Shown: in pieces, positions 53,481 to 64,000 of the stretch
Numbering within the stretch: the first letter of the stretch is position 1
Layout: every line of letters starts with the position of its first letter
Assembly (NCBI RefSeq): GCF_026210795.1
Contig: NC_089441.1
Location: forward strand, 1,550,001 to 1,614,000
Direction of reading: 5' to 3'
DNA: 64,000 nucleotides
Source: Rhizophagus irregularis
Lineage: Eukaryota > Glomeromycota > Glomeromycetes > Glomerales > Glomeraceae
Made by a program: the position numbers and the translations under genes
Notes under the pieces: generated by a model
The model's database searches: none
What the model saw: only the letters and a program-made list of their open reading frames with translations
What the model was told of the DNA's origin: nothing

Positions 53481-55300
53481 ATATTAATTTCTTTTCATTA
53501 ATGAGTTAATAAAGGTATCTAATACTTAATCAGCACTCCACATAAATTTCTAAGGATATTATTATAAATATGGCTATCTTTTTATTTTTTAGCCGGGTGT
53601 AACAGTTACTTCCGATATCCAATTTCCGAATAGGACTTTTCCCCGACACGATATTGTCAATCTCCCGAAATTAAATTACAATAAATTTACAAAAATAAAT
53701 TTATGGAAATTTACGGACAGTTTAAGATTTATTAACTTGAAAATTGGACAAATATTAAAAAACTTTTATTATAAATGACTTTCACACTTTGTTCAATATT
53801 AAAAAATCCTGACATCCTGACAAGTCACAGAATCCCGATGATCTAAAATCTTGGCAGCCAAAATCCTGACTGAAATTCGATCAAACGAATTTGAGATTAG
53901 TTAATTTTTTTAATGCAATTGTTTCTAATTTTAGAAGATAAGGAATAGTTTAGTAATATAGTAATATACTGCACAGTACATAATCCTTTTAACTAAAATA
54001 AAAAATTTTTTCTTTATCATAATTTTTTATTAATAATATACATATGGCTCACCAACCAAATGTCACATGAAAATAAGTGTGACAATATCGAACCAATCGA
54101 ATTTAGTGTAACAAGCGAAAAAAATCAAAAAAATATTTCGAACGCTTTTTTTATGTAATAAAACCATTATAAAATACCGTCAAAAATAAACAATAACCCT
54201 TAAAAATATGCTGTTTATTATATAAATACATATAATATACAATAATTATAATAATTATTAAACAATAATGCCTAATAAATAAAAATAAACCTATTAATAT
54301 ATTTAAAAAAAGTTTTACAGCGTAAACTGCTGTTTAAAATGCCTTAATAAACGTAATAATGTGCAAATAATGTTATAAAAATAGAGCACATTATACTAAC
54401 TTTAACATCACATATTTACAACATCCAATAGGAAAACGATTCCCCGACGATTCCCCACCATATTGTTTTTTTGTAGATAGCTTATCTAAGTTAATTTTAT
54501 TTGCAGATCATCACAAATTTCATATACAGTATATTCCTCAATTATATCACCTGATCATTAATTAATGAAATGAGAAATGAGTCTGATCGGCCCATATGAG
54601 TAACGTTAGTTAATTTTCATTACAGTAATATTAATAAAATTTGCAAACAATTTACATTGGTATTAATAAAATTTACAAATTATATTTTAATTATATTGAA
54701 TAAATTAACAAATTACTGCATCACTGCTGCATTTTTAAAATTATATGCTTTTTTTTAAAAAAAAAAAAAACTTTGGGATTTTGACTGTCAACTCGGCTAC
54801 TACATACTCAACCCAAAGTTACATTTTTCATTATTTGATTTCGGGAAAATTTCTTGTTGGGATTATATCATGTTGGGACAAAATGCTTTTCAGGAAAATG
54901 TCTGCCCTATAAAAAAAAGTAGATACGTTTTTTATACCGAAAGATACGTTTTGTATATTGAGAGATACATTTGAATACGTCTCTTTGCAGAAACCTTGAA
55001 TTTTTGCGAAGGTATCGTTATGTTGTTACTAAAACATACACAAAATATATTTAGGGTAATGTGACGATCCTTTTTTTTTTTAACGAATTGTTCCGATGTT
55101 AATCCAGTATCGCAATGGGATTTCACATGACATTTTGGCTGTACCAAAACAATTCTTTTTATAATATTGTTAATTCATTAAAAATATATATAGAAAAAGC
55201 GTATTATAGGTATTGTCACAGTATTTTAAAATTTCGGGAAAAGCTCCTAGTATTTATATATCACGTGATATGCCACCAGTTCAATCTTTTTTTTTAAAAA
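53481..55300. other. Gene-free AT-rich region
   Basis: About 1.8 kb without a supported gene. Possible weak inverted similarity between CGACACGATATTGTC … CCCGAAAT (near 53642–53675) and ATTTCGGG … ATTATATCATGTTGGG (near 54838–54880). A CCCTATAAAAAAAAGTAG motif lies at 54904. Short open frames here lack any recognisable feature. Confidence 0.5.
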
Positions 55301-55309
55301 ACTTTTTTT

Positions 55310-55762
55310 TTAACTTCTTTACCGCGGTCTTTCGGTCCTGTAACACGTACAATAAGACCGACAGTCTTTTTAAGGACTGCAGTCTTTTTAAGACCGATCA
55401 GTCTTTTTCTTTTTTTCCGCAAATAATAATTTTTTCTATTACTTTACTAGGAACAGTCTTCCAGGAACCATTCCAGTCCAGACGTATATTATAAGCAAAT
55501 AACATGTATAAAGACGGACTTATTATACTTTATTAACGTTAATTTTCTTTTTTTTCCTTGGAGACAGTCTTTTCTAGAAATAAGGCGAAGTTTCAATATG
55601 CATGTAATAACTTATATATAAAGACCAATACAAAGACTAGGTCAGTCTCAGGACCGGTCCTACTGCGCCAAGAAAAAATGAAAGACCGCGGTCCGGTCCT
55701 ACAAGTCCTGGGACCGACCGGTCCGGGACCGAGTAGGACCGGTAGGACCGATGACCATCTTT
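55310..55762. repeat. GC-rich island of GGACCGG / AAGACCG inverted motifs
   Basis: Unusual in this AT-rich window: dense copies of GGTCCTAC, GACCGGTCC, AGTCTTTTTAAGAC and GAAAGACCGCGGTCC. The left edge ACCGCGGTCTTTCGGTCC and right part GAAAGACCGCGGTCCGGTCC are inverted relatives about 360 bp apart, so it may be a fold-back element. No ORF of substance. Confidence 0.7.
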
Positions 55763-55764
55763 AA

Positions 55765-55962
55765 CCTTTCACTTGCACTTTTTAAAATAAACTTTTTCGA
55801 CTTTTTAACTCCCCTTTCACTTGCTCTTTTTAAAATAAACTTTTTTGACTTTTTAACTCCCCTTTCACTTGCTCTCTTTAAAATAAACTTTTTTGACTTT
55901 TTAACTCCCCTTTCATTTGCTCTCTTTAAAATAAACTTTTTTGACTTTTTAACTCCCCTTTC
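55765..55962. repeat. 48-bp minisatellite, about four units
   Basis: Units of CCTTTCACTTGCTCTTTTTA / AAATAAACTTTTTTGACTTT / TTAACTCC. Period 48 keeps a frame open on the minus strand (98 aa, 55995–55699) with 16-residue repeats of the type ERGVKKSKKFILKRAS. It lacks a convincing promoter and continues into the adjacent GC-rich repeat, so coding is doubtful. Confidence 0.75.
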
Positions 55963-56379
55963 ACACGCTTTTTTCTGTACTTCGTCCACTACCATTCCAA
56001 GTATTACATAATATTGTAGTTCGCTATAATGGAGGACATATTCATCTCTAACGCTAGGTCCAGATGCGTTATTAACTTTTCTATAGAAACATAATTTTTT
56101 TTCCCATCTTTTCTAAGTACTGTACATCTCCTGCTTCGTTCATGTTTTACCTTAATTTTTTTGACCGCAGGAGATAAATCCTGCAAATGGTCATGCGTCT
56201 GTGGTGGAAAATGACATTTAATTTGTATATAATAGCCTCGTGCTGCATCTTTTTATTTATTTAAGATAGCATTAAGATTATTTTCCGGATTTTTAGGGAA
56301 CTCATCACATGTTCCCACTCGTAATTTCCGATTTAGAGATACTGACTCATTACCCATCCATAAAGATGGTTACGGTACA

Positions 56380-56760
56380 TTTCACCGAAATCGACGTTTC
56401 ACCAAAATGGTAACGATCAACATTTTTATAAAAATTTCCATCGCGCAATGAAATAAAAATTAAATTATTTTTAGAGATATTTTTTTCCAGGATATTATCA
56501 CTTCAACATTCAAAGTTATCAAGTAACCAATATTAATTATTAAACAATAAATAATTCCTGAAAACATTTATTTAATCATGAAAAAATAAGTAAAAAAAAA
56601 GATTAATGTATTATAAACAACAAGATAAATTAATAAAAATCAGCTAAATTTAAAAATTTAGTATAAAAACAAATAACCAAATGGAATAAATAATTTTTCG
56701 GTGAAATGTCCATTCGATAAAGTGGCTTCGGAGAAATGGAATTCGGAGAAACCGGATATC
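56380..56760. mobile_element. MITE of the TTTCACCGAAA family
   Basis: Left CATTTCACCGAAATCGACGT; right TTTCGGTGAAATGTCC followed by CTTCGGAGAAATGG motifs, forming imperfect inverted ends. The interior matches 51360–51460 (CATCGCGCAATGAAA, GATATTATCACTTCAACATT). Non-coding. Target duplication not determined. Confidence 0.65.
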
Positions 56761-57980
56761 CTAAATCATCACAAGAACACGAATATTCCAAACTCCGTTG
56801 GTATTGATAATAATTTTATGCAGGGGCAGCACCCCCCCTTTTTGGAAATTATTATATAGTGAATTTGCCGATCATTTATGATCACGTGATATCATAAATG
56901 TAAATAAGCGCGGTGCAAACCTTATGTACTTATTATAGAACCTTTAAAGTACACGTCCTATGCGTATTTTTGCCTGCTCCACAACTCTACAACTTACTAA
57001 AAAGGGTTTAGAATACTAATTTTTGACTTTTACATATAAACATAATATAGGGGGTGCGTTGCTACGCACCTGCGTATAAAATTCAAACTCTAAATAAAGA
57101 CGGTAAATATGGTAATTAAAATTTTTTATTTTTTTTATTACTAAATCATTACATGATCACATGAACATAAATATTTCTATTATAATAATAAAAAAATATA
57201 TAATATGTGTAATTTTTATTTTTAAGTATTTTTTTTATGTGTTTCAACTTCATTGGATAGTTATTTAACTGCGCCAAATAGATTTCGCATTTTGCCGATA
57301 ACTGTAAACAAAGATGTTGTCGTACAATATATTATAAGATCGTATAACAAAGACATTTTTTGAATTGACACCTTTGTTAATAAATTGCTATTTTGACAAT
57401 AATTTTAGTTACTTTATAAAAACGTAATAAATTAAAATTATGACAATGATGCAGGGGGAGAAATTCGGATTCCGAAAAACGTGGATAATCGAAGTTTGTG
57501 AATTTTTCTAATTTAGTAATATTAATGTAATTTATTTATTTACAAATTTTTTTTTGTTAAAAAAAAAGAAAGAAAAAAAAATTAATAGTAAAATAATTAG
57601 TTGAAATTTTAAGATAACAAAAACCGGATATTTTTGTATAATAAATATAATAAAATAATCATATAAAGTCACGTACAGTAGCACAAAAAAGAAGAATAAA
57701 GCTTTCATACTCCTTTCATGGATTCCGCCATCTAATTATTAAAACAATTATGCTTTGATGGAATCATTCATTATTAATTTACTATCGGTCTATGTGTTAA
57801 AAAATCCCTTTTTTTTTGTTAGCTTTGTAGGTTTTTGGGGGTTTCACGTGACAAAATGATGTAATCCTACGCCTCATACGTTTTACGTACAATAACAACG
57901 AAAACGAAAATTTTCCCATTCGAAAATTTCCTTATTTATCATGGAAAAACAAAGAAGACTAAGCGAAGAATTTCTTTGTC
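56761..57980. other. Intergenic, hairpin near 57050
   Basis: No gene. GGGTGCGTTGCTACGCACC (57053–57071) is a strong hairpin that resembles the 3' hairpins of the Helitrons in this window but lacks a CTRR end at the expected place. A C7/G-run lies near 56822–56840. Confidence 0.45.
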
Positions 57981-57986
57981 TAAACA

Positions 57987-57994
57987 TATAAATA
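57987..57994 (+). promoter_or_regulatory. TATA box (TATAAATA) of the gene at 58171
   Basis: TATAAATA 177 bp upstream of the ATG, implying a leader of about 150 nt that includes T- and A-runs. Confidence 0.5.
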
Positions 57995-58170
57995 AGGCGG
58001 AAATATTTCAGCCTTAAAGAATAATTTTATTGTCAATTATATATTTACCATTAGAAGAATCACAAACTTATAATTAATAGCAATTAATTTTTTTTTTCAT
58101 ATTTTAATTAAATAGAATTTTTTTTCTCTTTTTTTCCTTTTTGTTTTTTTTAAAAAAAAAAATTTTCATA

Positions 58171-59664
58171 ATGGTGGATATTTATAAAGAAGATATAACC
58201 AATGATTTTCAACAATTTTCCGAAGAGGATTATAATGTTATAATTTATGCGGGAGAAGAACCTAATATTAAAGAACTTCACGCCCATTCAATTATTTTAA
58301 GATGTCGTTCACAATATTTTAGGGCAGCGTTTAGTCCTAATTGGGCCAAAAAAAGTGATGGGACGTATATTTTAAAGAAACCAAATATTTCCGGAACAAC
58401 TTTTCAAATAATCCTCAGGTAATTATCATGTCAATTATTACTATAAATTATTATAATTTTTTAGAATTTATCGATAATCTTATAAAAACTTACGTTTTTA
58501 TACGTTTTTATATAAATTTTTATTACAAAAAAAAATAGATATATTTATAGTGGAAGAATTAATTATAGTCAAATTGAAAAAACGGAGTATTTGGAATTAT
58601 TAAAAGCGGCAGATGAGCTCATATTTGATAGAATCGTTGATAGTCTTCAAGATTATTTAATTAAAAATCAAAATGAGTACTTAAAACAAGATCCAATAGG
58701 AATACTTCAACTTATTTTTCCTTATAAACAGTTCATACCTCTAAGGGATTTTCTTGTAAAATTAATCTGTCAAAAAGCGGGAGAGTTATTTGAGAGCGAA
58801 AGATTTTTAACTTTACCTCCACAAATATTAGAATTATTGTTTAAACAGGATAACATCACATTAGATGAAGTGGATATTTGGGATTATCTAATTAAATGGT
58901 CTCATGCACAAAATCCTACTATTGGAGATAATCCTTTAATATGGACTAATATTGATTTTGAAGTTATGAAACAAACAATGGGTAATTTGATCTCATTAAT
59001 CAAATTTCGTAATATTCCATCTAAAGATTTTTTCGACAAGGTACATCCTTATAAGAAATTATTATCGGAAAATATCTTGCAATTATACTCCATTTCAAGT
59101 CCAAAAACACCTAAACTTAAATCTAATATTATTACTAAACAAAAAGATCTCTATTATTCATTATTTTTAAATTGGATAAATAAGAGGGATATGATTTATA
59201 AGACTAGAGAATTCATTCAATACGATTTTAAACCTATTTTACACATTAAAGGTAAAAGTCAAATTAGCGGTGATAGATTTCATTTTAGATGTGATGGTAA
59301 AGGTGCAACAATTGTAATCGCAAAAATTAAAAATTCAAATAAATTAGTGGGTGGATATAATCCATTAGATTGGCAAGGAAAGGGTAGTAAATCGACATCA
59401 GATAGTTTCATATTTTCATTTGATGATTATAAAAATGTTAATTCAGGTAAAATTGGTAGAGTAATTCATAATAAACGCGCTGTACGATGCTTCAGAAGAT
59501 GGGGACCAATCTTTGGCGCTTATAATAAAGTGACGGAGAGTAATGATTTAATGATGCGATCAAATGGTGAATGGTTTGCAACTCCAACTTCTTATCCTAA
59601 TCTAAATATTCCAAGTAAGTTTGATGTAGATAGTTATGAAGTATTTCAAGTAATTAGAGAATAG
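58171..59664 (+). CDS. BTB–BACK–TLDc domain protein (457 aa)
   Basis: Exons 58171–58418 and 58539–59664; phase-2 intron of 120 nt at the family site (IILR / YIYSG). The ATG at 58171 is chosen because upstream in-frame sequence is only a poly-T/A tract. BTB: YNVIIYAGEEPNIKELHAHS, RCRSQYFRAAFSPNWAKK. BACK-like: LFKQDNITLDEVDIWDYLIK. TLDc: LFLNWINKRDMIYK, KGATIVIAKIKN, LVGGYNPLDWQGKG, SFIFSFDDYKN and DSYEVFQVIRE. The linker before TLDc is shorter than in its paralogues, explaining the smaller size. No disabling change. Confidence 0.92.
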
Positions 59665-59857
59665 AATCATTATTACATTATTAGATTATAATATATATTA
59701 TCATTATTACATTATTTAGATTAAAATAGATTATGTTAAATTAGATTGTTTATAAAATAATATAATTAATAAATTGAATAGACTAGATTTTTTTTTTTTT
59801 TTAGACGTTTAAATTAAATTTCAGACAATTTCGCTTGATCACCTTTTTTTTTATGAC

Positions 59858-60456
59858 TAATGTTTCGGGCGAAACTGTTTTGCGATTGGCGAAACGTTTC
59901 ACCCATTTTGAGTTTCGGTTTCGGCTATTCCGAAACTGCCGAAACCTGGCGAAATGTAATTAGTTGTTAAATATGTTTCATATTCTATGCTAATATAGTA
60001 TTCAACCTGTCAAAATCGTATAATTTATGCTAGGCCAAAATCTAATTCAAGATGGCGTAAAATTCATTTTAAATTTTATAACTTCAACCAATGCTGGCCA
60101 AATATTTATTGTATAATATCGGTACAATGTGATTTTTTTATTAATTGTGAAATGGGACATGGAAGTTTATCGGTACGTGCAATTATCGGCGCATAGCGTT
60201 TGACTGTAGTTAATTATTTACAATCACATTGAAGTTGACATTTGGTAGCAAGTGTCAAAATGGAAATTGTACAAAATCCTACCTTACTTCTAAATACAGA
60301 TGCTAGAGTTTAAAGTACTTTATAGCCAATTAAAAATTTAACCCGTGACTTATTTAAGTTTCGGAAATTTCGCCAGGTTTCAAAATTTTGAAACCAGTTT
60401 CACCAAGTTTCGGAAGTTTCTCCAGATATTAAGTTTCGGTTTCGCCCGAAACACTA
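59858..60456. mobile_element. MITE with TGTTTCGGGCGAAAC ends (about 600 bp)
   Basis: Left TAATGTTTCGGGCGAAAC; right GTTTCGCCCGAAACACTA. Both ends carry further TTTCGG / CCGAAAC and GGCGAAA motifs over about 100 bp (59870–59960, 60355–60450). The middle is AT-rich and non-coding. No clear target duplication. Confidence 0.78.
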
Positions 60457-60770
60457 CGTACAATGATTGTTTAACTCTAGTCTGTACTACTACTAAACAA
60501 AGGACACGATAGTGGCGTAGTCGCTAAAGTTTCGCAGAATTACAATTCACATGATAATAAATTTTCAACAAATGAGCGCTTACTAAATATTTCGTCATTG
60601 ATCAACACCAGAATTTTCGATCGGTAATAGATTTTATCTAATTCTGGTAAGACTCGGAAAAAGGAATAAAGTTTTTGCGAATTGTTTGTTGTAATATATA
60701 AATTTTTTTGCATTAAAATTTCGATAAGCCGTTTTTTTTTTCATAAAATATTACAATTCTTTTTTACGGT

Positions 60771-62261
60771 ATGGCAATAACATTATGGGGGGATTTAATT
60801 AAAGATTATCAACAATTATACGAAAATAAAGAAAATTATGATGTTATTATATATACAGGAGAAGATAATATAGAACTTTACGCACATTCTATTATACTTT
60901 GTTGTAGGTCTGAATATTTTCGAGCAGCATTTTCATCGAATTGGGCCGAAAAAAAAGATGGTATATTTATTTTAAGGAAATCTAATATATTACCAGATAT
61001 TTTTGAAATTATTCTAAGGTAAAAAAAAAAAATTTAAATATTATTTTTAATACTATTATTTATTTATTTATTTATTTCTATCTATTTTTATCTAATTTTC
61101 AGATTTGTTTATTATGGGACAATTAATTTATTTGAATTGAAAGGATCTGAAATATTAAAATTATTAATAGCTTCAGATGAACTTGGATTAGATAAACTTA
61201 CAAAATATACTCAAGAATTTTTGATTAAACATCAAAGTGAATTCCTTAAAAATGATTCAATTGAAATTTTAAAATTGATTTATCAACATGAAACGTTTAC
61301 AGAATTATGGAATTTTTCATTGGATGCATTATTTGAAGAACCGGCAGTAATTTTTGAATCCCCGGATTTTTTCAAATTATCAGAAACATTATTAGAATCT
61401 CTTTTAAAAAGGAATGATTTATTATTGGATGAGACAATTATTTGGAATAAAATAATAAAATGGGGACTTTCACGTGATGAAACAATTGATAATGATGTTT
61501 CAAAATGGACTCAAAATGATTTTAATAATATGAAACAAATATTACATAAATTTATACCTTTAATTAGATTTTATGATATGACATCTGAAGAATTTTATAA
61601 ATCAGTTGTTCCATATAGAGATTTATTACCTTCTGAATTATTTTTGGATATTTTAAAAATTCATATGGTATCTGATGCTAAACCGAATGTTGAAATTCCT
61701 CCATCAAGAAATCCGAAGCGTTTCACTTTAAATTCAACGCTAATAAATGAAGAAAATTTAAAGATTTTAGCGGGATGGATTGAATTAAAGGATACAAAGA
61801 AATATTCTTATAGGTTTAATCTTTTATATAGAAATAGTCAAGATAGTTATGATGGATCGGATGTTGCATCATTTCATGAACATTGTGATAACAAAGGTCC
61901 AACATTAATGATAGCAAAAATTAAAGATAAGGAACATTTATTTGGTGGTTATACTCCATTAAATTGGGATTGTAGTGATATTTATAAATCTAGTTCAGAA
62001 AGTTTTATTTTTTCTATTACTACTAATAATAATAATATAAAAACTGCTAAATTAGGACGAATAAAAAATCCTCAACATTCAATATTTTGTTATTGTGGTT
62101 ATGGACCTACATTTGGTGGTGGTCATGATTTTGTTTGTCAAAATTATGGTATTTGGTTGGGAAATAATCCTTATTCTTATTCTCAAATTAATATACCAAA
62201 AGGTCAATTTAAAGTAGATGATTACGAAATTTTTCAAATTATTAAAAAAGAATTACTTTGA
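60771..62261 (+). CDS. BTB–BACK–TLDc domain protein (468 aa)
   Basis: Exons 60771–61018 and 61103–62261; phase-2 intron of 84 nt at IILR / FVYYG. BTB: YQQLYENKENYDVIIYTGED, YAHSIILCCRSEYFRAAFSS, NWAEKKDGIF. BACK-like: LLKRNDLLLDETIIWNKIIK. TLDc: ILAGWIELKDTKKY, KGPTLMIAKIKD, LFGGYTPLNWDCSD, SFIFSITTNNN, GPTFGGGHDFVC and DDYEIFQIIKKE. TATATAAAT lies about 70 bp upstream (60696–60704). Two TLDc motif changes: KGPTLMI for KGATIVI and GGYTP for GGYNP. Frame intact. Confidence 0.92.
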
Positions 62262-62973
62262 ATGTAATGTTTTTATATTTTAGAAATCATATTAGAAATT
62301 TTTTTTTTTTTACATATAATAGATTATTTTAAATTTCGTTTGGTTATATAATGTTATATAATATGTTTATTTTGTTAATAAACTATTGTAGATTTTCTTC
62401 CGTCTTCCGTGATACTTTCGCTACGTTTTAGCGTCTTTCTTTATATACAGTATTTATGAAAAACGTAATAATTTTAACGTTAGTTAAACTGTTTAAACTA
62501 CTTATCCAGAAAAAAATTCTAGACTACTAAAATAAACTTCTTTATAACTCGTTTAAAATTTGGTTTTTAGATCAATAATTCATAAACGCGACTGGACAAT
62601 AAGTATTGTAGAATTATAAACGAAAAAATTCATTAAAGTTTATTGGCTTGGAAACATAGTAATTAAAGGTGAGGTTATTACGTTTAAATTTAATAATTTT
62701 TCAAAGAAATACAATTTAATATAGCTGGCCCGAAAACCACATATTGTTTAATTGTACGTATCATATAAATTTGGTAATAAAATCATTGTTCGACGATTTT
62801 ATTATTAAAATTTATGATGAGTCTTGCGCAGTATTATATCTTTCTCTGATTGGTTCGGAGTAATTTGTCCGTGGTTTAACTTTATTTAATACGGATCTCC
62901 AAAAAAAAAAAAAAAAAAAATTCATTCTTTAACGTAAAAAAAATTTATGTTTAAAAATTATATTTAGAGAAAT
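62262..62973. other. Intergenic, no feature seen
   Basis: AT-rich 3' and 5' flanks; a 20-nt A-run at about 62901–62920. No TATA box or repeat was convincing. Confidence 0.5.
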
Positions 62974-64000
62974 ATGACATTTAATTTAGCGTCTGAATTA
63001 CCCGATGCATTCGGTCAATTACTCAGCACAGAAATGGATTATAATGTCATTATTCACGTTGGAGAAAAACCTAATTTTAAGGAATTCCATGCTCATTCTA
63101 TTATCCTACGCTGTAGATCCGAATATTTTAATAAAATATTAGTAACTGCTGAAAATGTTGAGAAAAAAGATGGAAAATATGTAATTAAAAAACCAAATAT
63201 TTCTCCTCAAGCTTTTGACATTATTCTTAAGTAGGTACTGTCTATATTACTAAAATTTTCAATTTACATATTGACTTATTTATCTTCGTATTTTTTTTTA
63301 GGTATTTTTATACCGGTCAAGTTAATATTGCTAATAAAACTGGAACCGAACTATTGGATTTTATGATTATTTCCAATGACCTAATGTTGACAAAATTAAC
63401 TGAACTTACTGAAGACTTTATTATTGAAAACCAACAACAATTCTTGCAAAATGATCCAGTTGGAATTCTTAAGATTGTTTATTATTATAAATCACTGGCT
63501 AAGTTACAAGAATTTTGTTTGGATAAGATTTGTTCTGAACCAGAGATTTTATTCAATTCTGATAAATTCGCTCAACTATCTGCTCCTTTATTGGAAGTTA
63601 TTTTAAAACGAGATAATTTAAATTTAAATGAGATAGAAATTTGGGAAAATTTGATTAAATGGGGATTAGTACAAGATCAAACACTTAAAAAAGACGTCTC
63701 TAAATGGAACCAAGACGATTTTAATATCTTTAAAAGGATTCTTTACAAGTTTATTCCTTTGATTAGATTTTATGAAATATCTGGTGAGGATTACTTCAAT
63801 AAAGTTAAACCCTTTGAAGATATTTTATCTAAAGAATTAAAAGATGATATCTTAAAATTTTATTTAATTCCTGGATATAAACCAGTATATACACCAAGGC
63901 GCCCTAATTATAATGTTGATTCTAATATTATTAATTTGAAACACATTACGCTTTTTGCAAATTGGATTGATAGAAAAGAAAAGAATGATAAGAATATTCC
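62974..64000 (+). CDS. BTB–BACK–TLDc domain protein, 3' end beyond the window
   Basis: Exon 1 62974–63230, phase-2 intron of 71 nt (GTAGGT … TTTTAG), exon 2 from 63302 open to the window end. BTB: YNVIIHVGEKPNFKEFHAHS, RCRSEYFNKILVTAENVEKK; the usual FRAAFSSNWAEKKDG is altered to FNKILVTAENVEKKDG, a local change in the BTB helix. BACK-like: ILKRDNLNLNEIEIWENLIK. The TLDc domain has just begun (LFANWIDRKEKND) at the edge. Its 5' BTB loop (NFKE) groups it with the genes at 47162 and 58171. Confidence 0.9.

Noticed and set aside
55699-55995. 98-aa basic repeat protein ERGVKKSKKFILKRA
   Set aside because: A period of 48 keeps the frame open by arithmetic; the frame enters the GC-rich repeat and has no start context or homologue I recognise.
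57049-57075. Helitron 3' end suggested by the hairpin GGTGCGTTGCTACGCACC
   Set aside because: No CTRR followed by T at the right distance on either strand and no matching 5' end; recorded only as a hairpin.
1-64000. CRISPR array or prokaryotic operon signals
   Set aside because: Introns, TATA boxes, eukaryotic domain families and eukaryotic transposons throughout; the direct repeats are satellites and MITEs with no unique spacers.

Overview
The window looks like a transposon-rich stretch of an arbuscular mycorrhizal fungus genome, most likely Rhizophagus or another Glomeromycotina (inference). It is extremely AT-rich with short spliceosomal introns (GTAAGT / CTAAC / TAG). It carries a local expansion of BTB–BACK–TLDc genes that all share one intron position, decayed Plavaka-type (CMC/CACTA-like) transposons, Helitrons ending in CTAG after a GC-rich hairpin, hAT elements with 8-bp target duplications, and many small inverted-repeat elements. 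No tRNA, rRNA or CRISPR array was recognised.

Layout. 1–0.3 kb: a tandem palindromic repeat. 0.9–3.25 kb: a complete hAT transposon with a perfect 8-bp target duplication and a transposase carrying one nonsense codon. 3.25–7.1 kb: a TLDc fragment and a full BTB–TLDc gene (minus). 7.4–34.96 kb: a large nested transposon complex. 35–42.4 kb: a duplicated block with one intact and one decayed BTB–TLDc gene. 42.8–44 kb: an arrestin-like gene. 44.7–48.7 kb: two BTB–TLDc genes (plus). 49–52.1 kb: fold-back elements and a relic BTB–TLDc-like gene. 52.6–53.25 kb: a cysteine-rich secreted protein gene. 53.3–57.9 kb: repeats only. 58.2–64 kb: three more BTB–TLDc genes (plus), the last cut by the window edge.

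The nested complex can be read in detail. Three related transposons (E1 7574–16316, E3 16794–34962, E2 17384–31934) have TIRs beginning CATCRG and 2-bp target duplications (GA, TC, AT). E2 is inserted inside a gene of E3. E2 holds two divergently transcribed genes: a decayed Plavaka-like transposase (plus) and an apparently intact six-exon, 402-aa accessory protein of unknown function (minus). E1 and E3 keep only the accessory gene, with shared frameshifts and a shared stop codon, so they look like non-autonomous derivatives. Helitrons sit inside introns of the accessory gene in E1 and E2. The E2 transposase is also split by a hAT-type MITE and a 3.4-kb CMC-like element. Removing each insertion plus one target duplication restores its reading frame. 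E1 is inserted in a poly(A)-tailed retrocopy whose two halves and 15-bp target duplication now lie in opposite orientations about 9 kb apart, which implies an inversion between E1 and E3.

The most unusual structures are three tandem arrays (12.1–13.1, 19.0–21.1 and 27.5–29.5 kb) in which each unit of about 110 bp looks like a short exon plus a complete minimal intron (donor, branch point, acceptor).
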